The notes beneath the pieces were generated by a model. It worked only from the letters and a program-made list of their open reading frames with translations. It searched no databases and had not been told where the DNA came from. 64,000 bases of DNA from Tetramitus jugosus (taxonomy: Eukaryota; Heterolobosea; Eutetramitea; Acrasida; Vahlkampfiidae), in the NCBI GenBank assembly GCA_937625935.1, contig OW569345.1, positions 124,001-188,000 on the forward strand. The letters run 5' to 3'. Positions 42,036 through 49,079 of this stretch are shown one piece after another. Position 1 is the stretch's first letter. Each line of letters starts with the position of its first letter. The position numbers and the translations under genes were made by a program.

Positions 42036-42962
42036 TTATTTAATGTACTTGTCCATGAACTTTCGATGAAAATCGCTTCGGATCGTATCGTTAATAAATC
42101 GCTTTTTCGTCTTTGGTTCATCTCTCGCCTGATTCTTGAAAACAGTGTCATCATTCCACTTTCTCTTTAGTGCATAGGACGACACAACAGACGATGAACT
42201 ACTCACTACACTCCGTGTATCATCAAACTCTTCATCATCTTCATCTTCACCACCATTCGTATCATTCTTGCCCATCATTGGTTTCAACAATGGATTACTG
42301 GTCAACACTTGTCTCATTTTTTCTCGTTCCAATTGTTGTTGCTCCTCTTGCATCCGGCGCAAATTTTCTTCTTCTCTTTCTCTTCGAAGTTTGACCAATT
42401 CTCTCTCTAATTCTGCATCACTGTCACTATCATCATCATCATCGTCATCATCATCATCATCACTGTCATTCTCACTTGCATCACCACTATGATTCTTCTG
42501 TTTCTTTTTTTGTGCAGTAGTACCATCTTCTTCATCATCATCACTCGAATCCACCAATAGTTGATCATCAGCATCCGGATCCCATTTCTCTAGACTAGGT
42601 TGTCCATTTTCCATTGTAATCTTCAAACGTTGACCATCATCCTTTTCATCCAAAATGGTCAACATTTGTGATTCATCATCAATCTTTTGATTATTCTTAT
42701 CATTTGTTCCTATTCGCCTTAAAGACGACGACGACGACGAATCCAATCGAATATTACCCCGTTGTTCTCTCTCTTCCAACTCTCTCCTAAAATCCTTGGC
42801 GGACATTTCTTCAAATGTATTTTGACCTGTTTGACGAGTTTTGAGAGTGAGATGGGCGGGAAGGGCTTTAGAAGAGACGGATGTAGTAGCGATCCATCGC
42901 TTGTATCCTCCTTGATTCTCATTGGCCTTGGCCGCAAAGTATGTGGGTCTGTGCGCTGACAT
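42036..42962 (-). CDS. CWC15: Spliceosome protein CWC15
   Basis: 308 residues from ATG 42962; the frame extends to 43049 with a longer start, but the conserved CWC15 sequence begins AHRPTYFAAKANENQGG. The middle has a DFRRELEEREQR signature, then a long Asp/Ser/Glu run. The end RSDFHRKFMDKYIK is the conserved C-terminus of the family, preceded by LKRKWNDDTVFKNQA. CWC15 belongs to the Prp19/NTC complex of the activated spliceosome. Length (human about 229) is increased by low-complexity inserts. Confidence 0.93.
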   Translation of the reverse strand: MSAHRPTYFAAKANENQGGYKRWIATTSVSSKALPAHLTLKTRQTGQNTFEEMSAKDFRRELEEREQRGNIRLDSSSSSSLRRIGTNDKNNQKIDDESQMLTILDEKDDGQRLKITMENGQPSLEKWDPDADDQLLVDSSDDDEEDGTTAQKKKQKNHSGDASENDSDDDDDDDDDDDSDSDAELERELVKLRREREEENLRRMQEEQQQLEREKMRQVLTSNPLLKPMMGKNDTNGGEDEDDEEFDDTRSVVSSSSSVVSSYALKRKWNDDTVFKNQARDEPKTKKRFINDTIRSDFHRKFMDKYIK

Positions 42963-43559
42963 TGATGATTTCGCTTCTTGTGCGTCGTTTCTGCGTTGTT
43001 CGGTTTTTTGGTTGAAGTTTTTAGGCGGAGGAGGAGTTTCCTTTCGCAAATTCTTCGGAGAAAAATGGAATACTGGCTTTGGGTCTGGCGATGCCTGATC
43101 TCCTCATAAGGTGTTTCCACGACAGATTCCCATCATGCTTGAAAGAATATACGATTCGTGTCGAGTGCATCAGATGGATACCTTTGGAGTGTTGATGGGA
43201 TGCCGTCTGCAACAGAGGAACAACACTGTTCCCTTCTCTACATACCTGAATAGAAGTTGTTTTTTATCCTTGGGTAAGAGATAGGAGAGCGATCCATCAA
43301 ACAATCTTCCTTCTCATAGGAAAGCACACCAAATGTTATTGTCCTTAAATGGTATCCAAAATCAGATGATTCCACATAAGGTGTCGGATCATGGGGTGTT
43401 TAAAAGCTGACATTAGAGTAATACATTTGAGAATTATTTATGGGCAGAGTGTCTTGCCCAATGACCTATATAAGTGAGTTACAGAGTTTCATTTTCCCAA
43501 GATCTCCAACACCCAGACACAAGAAAACAACCTAAACCAGAGCTTAAGTATCGAATAAT
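42963..43559. other. Intergenic region upstream of CWC15 and the 43560 gene
   Basis: About 600 bases with no supported gene. It includes the 5' region of CWC15, whose reading frame continues to 43049, and the leader of the divergent gene at 43560. I see no repeats or RNA gene. Confidence 0.35.
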
Positions 43560-44381
43560 ATGACTTCAACTGCCACTACCCTGCCAACGATTCTCTCGGA
43601 CAGTTCCGCGACGATAGCTGCGGACAACAACAAGATCAAGAGGAAAAGAAATGTTCTACTTGATGAAGAATCTGAACGATTACTTCAACAACAGGAAAGA
43701 GAGGAGTTCCACAAGGTAATTGAGGAACAATACTCCCATGTAAATATTAAAGAGCTAGGTACCCTTCCAGAGTGCGCTGGTGTGAGGGATATGCATCTGA
43801 TTAACGACGGATCCTGGGGTTACTGGATGTCAGTCATGTTGCAGTATCAAACACTGAGATCCTACACTCACTACTCTACAGATGAGGACAATCAACAAAA
43901 ACAACTAGAATGGCAAAAGACTATGAGATTCCAATTGATGCAAAAGAAGAGAGCAATCAAGAGAGAGAAGAGGAAGGTTTTGAAGCTCCAGAAACAATTG
44001 AACCCAAGAAACAAGAGCCGCGTGAACAACACAAAAGAAACAAAGAGACCGAGGTGTAGTAACGAAAAGGAAGGCCAATCCGGCAAAAGAACCAAGTTTG
44101 ACGAAGAAGAAGAGTACTCATACAGTTCAGATTCAGATTCCTGTTACTCTGACGAGACAGAAGATTCAATCGAAACAAGTAAGGGTTCAGCTAAAACTTG
44201 TTGTCAACAGAGCCTTCAAATAGATCCTTTGTCCCATCACAATTTTGTGGGTAGCTCTGACCTAGAACCAAGCTTCCTGGATTTCTCTTTCGGAACGCCC
44301 ATGGACTTTATACTGCACTCTCCATTCCCAATGTCCACTCCTTCCAGAAGTCATTCTTTCGATAGCAAAGTGTTTTCTTAG
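43560..44381 (+). CDS. Unrecognised helical protein, 273 residues
   Basis: The N-terminus is Ser/Thr rich. A charged helical segment follows (LDEESERLLQQQEREEFHKV), then a stretch with ELGTLPECAGVRDMHLINDG, then a Lys/Arg/Gln-rich coiled coil and nuclear-type basic segment (KREKRKVLKLQKQ). The C-terminal part is Ser/Glu rich and ends near the stop with FSFGTPMDFILHSPF-like text. No domain is recognised. Nuclear location is a guess from the basic segment. Confidence 0.6.
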   Translation: MTSTATTLPTILSDSSATIAADNNKIKRKRNVLLDEESERLLQQQEREEFHKVIEEQYSHVNIKELGTLPECAGVRDMHLINDGSWGYWMSVMLQYQTLRSYTHYSTDEDNQQKQLEWQKTMRFQLMQKKRAIKREKRKVLKLQKQLNPRNKSRVNNTKETKRPRCSNEKEGQSGKRTKFDEEEEYSYSSDSDSCYSDETEDSIETSKGSAKTCCQQSLQIDPLSHHNFVGSSDLEPSFLDFSFGTPMDFILHSPFPMSTPSRSHSFDSKVFS

Positions 44382-44492
44382 AAAATAACGCCAGACCCAA
44401 CTCCTTCCCAGGGAAACAGTAGGTTAGCATTATTGTAGAAGACACCCTTCCACATGTTATTTTTCCATCTAAGTAGTTGTAAATAAATAGTT

Positions 44493-45257
44493 TTATTGAG
44501 TAGTAGTTGAATTGTTTTTTCGATAGGAGTCAACTAAACAATGAACAAAGTATTGGGAAAGAGTTGATCGATGCCTAAAGGTTGCAAGATTCCTTGGAGA
44601 TAGAAATCGCTTCTTGATCCTGACATTCTCTGGTAGTTCTTTTTGTTCTTCGTTGGCAAGTTGGAGTTGCTTCAACCACAACAGTATATCATCAACGACT
44701 GGTTTCCTTCTCTTACTCATTTTCTTCATCTGATTCCATCGATAAACAACCTCGGATTCCAAGATATTGTTCATGTGGGGTGATACATTCAAAATTGTAT
44801 CTGAACTCGGAGCATGGTTCTTGTCTGTCAATCGAAGTGACCCTCTCTTCAAGATGACGATCGAGGGTAAATTCATCCCATAGAGGTAGCCCGTTCTCTG
44901 TACTATTGGATTCCTGAACAATTTAGAGAGGGAACACTCAGCGTCGACATGAACACCATAGTCTAGTTTCCAATCGGGGGATGCGTCGCTGTCCAATTGT
45001 GCAGTAATGCCAACAACAACTGCATTTAATTCTTTGTGGATTCGCTCAAGGCTAGTATTCCATTCTCTCATGAACTGTTTGCATGACGGAGACCATACTC
45101 CTCTGAACCAAACAAGGATGAGATACTGATACTGAGTGCCCATTTTGCTCATGAGTTTATTCAACCATATTATTTGATCACAGTCGAGATTATTGTACAG
45201 ATACTCAATGTCAAAATCTTCTGATATAGACTGCTCGGTATGAGGAGAGTGATTCAT
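44493..45257 (-). CDS. Thioredoxin-fold protein, peroxiredoxin-like, single cysteine
   Basis: 254 residues. The first 110 have the redoxin pattern: YLILVWFRGVWSPSCKQF, with Cys59 at the place of the second Cys of a CxxC motif and Ser at the first. The sequence VGITAQLDSDASPDW and DVDAECSLSKLF-like region follow the usual redoxin order. The C-terminal 100 residues form a basic helical extension. A one-Cys protein of this type could act as a peroxidase-like enzyme or a non-catalytic member. The family most like it is PRXL2 or AhpC/TSA. It converges on the 43560 gene. Confidence 0.55.
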   Translation of the reverse strand: MNHSPHTEQSISEDFDIEYLYNNLDCDQIIWLNKLMSKMGTQYQYLILVWFRGVWSPSCKQFMREWNTSLERIHKELNAVVVGITAQLDSDASPDWKLDYGVHVDAECSLSKLFRNPIVQRTGYLYGMNLPSIVILKRGSLRLTDKNHAPSSDTILNVSPHMNNILESEVVYRWNQMKKMSKRRKPVVDDILLWLKQLQLANEEQKELPENVRIKKRFLSPRNLATFRHRSTLSQYFVHCLVDSYRKNNSTTTQ

Positions 45258-45432
45258 TTTTTACTAATTTGAAGTTGTTGTTTCTTGATACAGAATCTCC
45301 TGAATGTTGGTATTATTTTATCGGATGGAGAATTTAGTGCTGAAAAATAAATTTTTGGAGGAGATCGAATGGTCCCGAAAAAAGATCGGCATTGCAGTTT
45401 TCCATTTCAACTTATTGCATTGGTTGTATAGT

Positions 45433-47156
45433 TTATTCCTTTGACTGGTAGTTTGCTGCCAAGTTCAGACAGTTAGAAACGTCGAGTCCTTCTAACTTGT
45501 CACATTGAATCGAAGGAGAGTGCAAGGAGAGACATCCAGACAGATCCAAGCTGGAAAGTTTCTTGTGTCTTATCCTAGGATTCACAATGTTATCGCACAT
45601 TCTTGCTCTCAGTATCTGAAGACCAAAACAATTGTTCAGTACATGTTCAATGCAGTGGTCAGACACTAGAGTCCAATCCACGATCAACTCCTCCAAGTCA
45701 CTGTTAGGTTTCCCAAAGTGAATCGATTCCAACTTGAGACACAAACTCAAGTTCAGGTTCTTGAGAGGTGAGCCATGGACATAAGAACTAGAGAACACAT
45801 TACGAGAGGGAATGTGAGGAATGACTACTCGTCTCAGATTGTTACACCCTACACACTCGAGGGATTCTAGATTTGGTAAGGTCTTCAGCAAATTTTCCAA
45901 GGAATGAACACTAATATTCGTGTTGCTCAACACGAGACTCTTGATGTTATGTCCAATGTTGTTCTCGAGCTCTACAGATTCCAATCTTGAGCAACGATCC
46001 AGACTCAATTTCTCAATCCGAGTCCTTGGATTCTCAATTCTCAAGTGATTTACCTCGTGACAATAATCCAATCTTAGCTCCCTTAAACACTCAAAATTGG
46101 TCGATTCGAACAATTGATACAATGACTCATCATTGATACAACTGCGACTCAAATTCAAGTGCTGAACACGGTTCCACTCTTGCTGGAATAGTACTCGGCT
46201 CAAGTTGAAACATCTGTTGATGGAACAGCGAACCAATTGATTCATACATGGAACAGTCAACTCTCGAATATCCATTCGATCAATCGACAATTCTTCACAT
46301 GTGAATCGGCTCTTGTTCAATAAACGAATCAAGAATGTTTGTTCGTAGAGACCTTCGCTAGATGAAGAGTCATTCACCTGATCTTTAGTGTCGATCAATG
46401 CCGACTGATCTTTCATATTCATTCTCCTTCGATGCTGATTCCACTTGTCCCTTCTCATATTCATTCTCATTCTTGTTGTAGTGGGTCTTGTCATTGAGGT
46501 TCTTTGAGCAATTGCCGCCAACTCATCATGACTAGCAGCAGGTATACTTGACGATATCTCTAGAGCTTGTCCCTTCTGTTCCGCAGCAGTCAAACAACCA
46601 TGCACTTCAATTCTTTTCAACATTAGTATAGTTTCTTCGTCGTGGTCATCTTCATCACCACTCCAACTTCTCTCAAGTCATTCAACCGTAGTTCAACCAG
46701 CTTTTTCAATTGAAAAACTAGTGTCAACTGTGTTACTTGATTCAAATGAACCAGTGTCAAGCTCTGCAAATGACCATTGTTTTTCACAATGTTTCTCAAA
46801 CTGTCATTGTCAAACGAGTCACAGAACGATACATGAACATGTTTCAATCGATTCAATCGTTCTGTTCTGAACAATCGATCAAGTCTCTTTGGTTCATTGG
46901 CCTTGTCATCCTTGTTGTCACAGTTCTTGATCATTTTCATAATACTTGTTGTTGGTGAGCAATTGTGAACTTGCACCAAATTTTCATTGTAGAGCTGCAA
47001 ATTTTGTATGGATTGATACACGTGTGAATGCATGGATGAATCAACGAAAATCAGTGATTGTAGCAAATGGAGTAGTGGGATGAATGGGAGAATGCCATCA
47101 GACCATAACTCAGGGGGAAGAATATGGGACGTCGATTTGTGTGGATGGTTAGTCAT
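45433..47156 (-). pseudogene. F-box/LRR gene split by a frameshift
   Basis: Two minus-strand frames make one protein. The first runs from ATG 47156 to a stop at 46623-46625. It starts with an F-box-like segment (ILPPELWSDGILPFIPLLHLLQ) and an LRR entry. The second runs from 46623 to 45433 (396 residues) and continues the LRRs (LESLECVGCNNLRRV and others). They overlap by one base (TAATG) in different frames. The second frame stays open about 40-50 bases upstream of the join, so a single indel at about 46633-46672 would restore one gene of near 570 residues. It is either an assembly error, a real decayed gene, or two genes. A start further upstream would overlap tRNA-Phe. Confidence 0.6.
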
Positions 47157-47206
47157 GTTTTGCTTTTTGGATGCTTTTTGTATTGAATACAAAAAAGAAA
47201 ATCGAC

Positions 47207-47210
47207 AAAA
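47207..47210 (-). terminator. Pol III terminator of tRNA-Phe
   Basis: Four T on the minus strand (A on plus) starting four bases after the 3' end of the tRNA gene. Confidence 0.6.
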
Positions 47211-47213
47211 GTA

Positions 47214-47286
47214 TGCCGAAAGCGTGGATCGAACACGCGACCTTAAGATCTTCAGTCTCACGCTCTCCCAACTGAGCTATTTCGGC
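47214..47286 (-). tRNA. tRNA-Phe (anticodon GAA)
   Basis: 73-nt cloverleaf on the minus strand, no intron. The acceptor GCCGAAA pairs with TTTCGGC, the D arm is GCTC/GAGC, the anticodon loop is CTGAAGA giving GAA, and the T arm contains GTTCGATCC. The discriminator is A. Its 5' end faces the LINE that begins 49 bases away at 47336. Confidence 0.96.
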
Positions 47287-47327
47287 GATATATTTATAGA
47301 ACTATTAATAAATTAATCGCCGATCAA

Positions 47328-47335
47328 TGATGGTG
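47328..47335. repeat. Left target-site duplication of LINE 1 (TGATGGTG)
   Basis: TGATGGTG here and at 48261-48268 flank the element exactly. Two A bases before it also match, but they cannot be told apart from the poly-A tail. The left copy lies 42-49 bp upstream of tRNA-Phe. Confidence 0.75.
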
Positions 47336-48260
47336 TTCCCTCCTGCAAGGTCGGAGCAAGGTCGTATGAGGTGCTGAAAGTGTTAATATCCCAAATGGAT
47401 GGATGTGGATGTGGAGGGAAAAGGTCCACCGAAGGTGCAGAACCGGCATTGTACAAAGGAAATCTGCATGTGGAAAGTAGATCGCATCTCCAGTCGTTGT
47501 TTGATCAAGAAAGAAGTGCAAGAATAGATGAAGACGAGCGATGTTGGCTACAGAGGGCAGCAAATAACAGTGGTGCAGATTTTAGCTTCATCAAATACCC
47601 ACATGGTATAGACAGGAAGCTGGAGTGGTTCCATGCACAGGTACGCAGTGGCACACTCCACACAGCAGAAGTTGTACGATATATGTACAACACTGGTGAG
47701 GAACAGGTCAATTGCAGCTGGTGTCAGAAGGAGCCCGAAAGTGTGCTGCATTGCTTGATAAGGTGTCCAAGGGCCATTATGGTTAGAAGGCAATTGGCTG
47801 TGAAAGTGGGACATGAGCTCAAGAAGATGGGAATCCCCGAATCTGCCTACGTCGATGTCTGGTTCGATGAGGTGCGACTGAAGGAAGGAAAAGTTGTGAG
47901 GCAACCGCTCAAAAAGTCTAGCCGTGAACTGCTGCAAGGAATGATGGGTATAGAAACGGACGCCATCATGGAAGTCGCTGAAGGCCTTGTGTCTGGAGGA
48001 ATGAAGAAGACGCTGGCACAGAAGAAAGCCAAAACATATGTGAACAGTGTCAAGAGGAGATGTCTCAAGACTCTCCACCACCTGTTCATTACAACGAAGG
48101 ATAAATGTAATCAACGGCAATGACGCTTTCCGGCGTCATTGCCTACCAACTGGAAGCTAACCAGGCCCACGCTCTTCGAGCGTAGGCAAGTGAATAAGCA
48201 AAGATAATAAAAAGAGCAACCGAAATGGTTGTATTAAAAAAAAAAAAAAAAAAAAAAAAA
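47336..48260 (+). mobile_element. 5'-truncated non-LTR retrotransposon (LINE), 925 bp, tRNA-linked
   Basis: The element lies between the TGATGGTG copies and carries the C-terminal end of a reverse transcriptase-type ORF, a structured 3' UTR and a 25-base poly-A (48236-48260). Hairpins: an 11-bp stem 48116-48126/48133-48143 with the stop codon in it, a 6-bp stem 48169-48174/48178-48183, and a terminal CAACC/GGTTG stem at 48217-48221/48227-48231 just before the poly-A. The ORF starts in the middle of the reverse transcriptase protein, so 5' truncation happened on insertion. Its truncated 5' end faces the 5' end of tRNA-Phe, 49 bases away. Confidence 0.9.
47338..48123 (+). pseudogene. C-terminal fragment of LINE polyprotein with zf-RVT finger
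   Basis: The frame is open from the 5' edge of the element, with no ATG at the edge, for 261 residues. A CCHC motif, C-x2-C-x8-H-x4-C (CSWCQKEPESVLHCLIRC), matches the zinc-binding tail found after reverse transcriptase in many LINE proteins (zf-RVT). The remainder is basic helices ending in RRCLKTLHHLF. The endonuclease and reverse transcriptase are missing, so the copy is dead. The last 55 residues align with the 63.4-kb element, with roughly half the positions identical by eye. Confidence 0.8.
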
Positions 48261-48268
48261 TGATGGTG
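48261..48268. repeat. Right target-site duplication of LINE 1 (TGATGGTG)
   Basis: Exact copy of 47328-47335, directly after the poly-A. Confidence 0.75.
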
Positions 48269-48275
48269 ACTGTGT

Positions 48276-48356
48276 CAACTGACTCGTCTCGAATAACCTT
48301 CAATTTTGCACCGCGAGTGTTACAGAGCTGTGCCAATTGCTTAATCTCTTGATAGA
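48276..48356 (-). pseudogene. Broken fragment of deoC
   Basis: 81 bases match deoC 6562-6644 on the opposite strand (encoding the region YQEIKQLAQLCNT). A 2-base deletion in the fragment (TTCGAGACG against TTCTGGAGACG) shifts the frame and the 5' and 3' gene parts are absent. It adjoins the end of the PRKRIP1-like copy directly at 48357-48360. Confidence 0.85.
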
Positions 48357-48916
48357 TCAAGTTGCTGCTGATGGTTGTTACTTTCTTCATGTTGCACCTT
48401 TGGCTTTTTCCTTATCCTCTTTCTCTTCTTATTTGTGTTGTGCTGCTGCTGTTGTGGTTGATCATTCTTTTCACTCTTCTGCTGTTCTTGCTGTTGTGGT
48501 TGTTCTTGATCTGGAGCAGTTATCTGATAACCACCATTCTTCTTCTCCTCCTCCACAGATGTGTCATCTCGTAAATCTTGTTGTTGTTGCTGTTCACGTG
48601 AGTCGGCTGCCTCTTCTTTTTCTGGCTTGTTCTTCTTTTCCTTTTTCCTCTTTCGTTTGAGAGCTTTGCTTATTCGCTTCTCTTCAATCTCCAGTTTTCT
48701 CTGCTCCAGTTTCTCATTAAACTCCTTTTCTGCTCGTTCCTGTTTCCATTCGAGCTCCATTTGCTCTTCTCTCATCATTTGCTTCTTTCGAAGCTTTCCA
48801 TAGGTGTGAAATTCTCCGGAACCAGCACCGGCAGTGGAAGAACTGGTTTGTTTAATTTCCAGATCGGCTCTGTGTATCAGTGGAACATCGGCCGTAGGGT
48901 CAGACGATGAGGACAT
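48341..48916 (-). CDS. PRKRIP1-like protein, copy B, altered C-terminus
   Basis: 191 residues with the same conserved core as copy A (GAGSGEFHTYGKLRKK). Small in-frame changes include one Glu fewer after SVEEE and a shorter Gln run. The last residues read HQQQLDLSRD and come from the junction with the deoC fragment, not from the ancestral gene, so the acidic Lys-rich tail of copy A (SSHEKKSSKTK) is lost. The core is not damaged, so the protein may still work. Confidence 0.75.
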   Translation of the reverse strand: MSSSSDPTADVPLIHRADLEIKQTSSSTAGAGSGEFHTYGKLRKKQMMREEQMELEWKQERAEKEFNEKLEQRKLEIEEKRISKALKRKRKKEKKNKPEKEEAADSREQQQQQDLRDDTSVEEEKKNGGYQITAPDQEQPQQQEQQKSEKNDQPQQQQHNTNKKRKRIRKKPKVQHEESNNHQQQLDLSRD

Positions 48917-49079
48917 GTTGCGAATTCGTTGTTTTCTGTGTCTGTCTGTGATCGCTTTTTATCGCATGCTTCATTGAAGAAATTCGGTTCGTTTTGTCGG
49001 CTTAATCGCGTTGCCGCCTTCCAGCATTTTGTTGACTTAAAGATGGTGCTTGTTCTTTTTTTTCTGAATAGACAAAGAG
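48917..49079. promoter_or_regulatory. Short bidirectional promoter, block B
   Basis: 163 bases between the head-to-head start codons. It matches 5244-5403 with a few substitutions and small indels, including the loss of one CA step that breaks the upstream ATG frame of the PRKRIP1-like gene. Confidence 0.55.

Noticed and set aside
47156-47261. Longer start of the F-box/LRR frame at 47261
   Set aside because: It would run through the tRNA-Phe gene; the ATG at 47156 directly precedes the F-box-like region.
47548-48120. 190-codon minus-strand frame in LINE 1
   Set aside because: It is antisense to the LINE protein, which has the zf-RVT motif on the plus strand.
48157-48390. Minus-strand frame reading into deoC-like sequence
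   Set aside because: The apparent protein joins a deoC relic to poly-T sequence of the LINE tail; it is not a gene.
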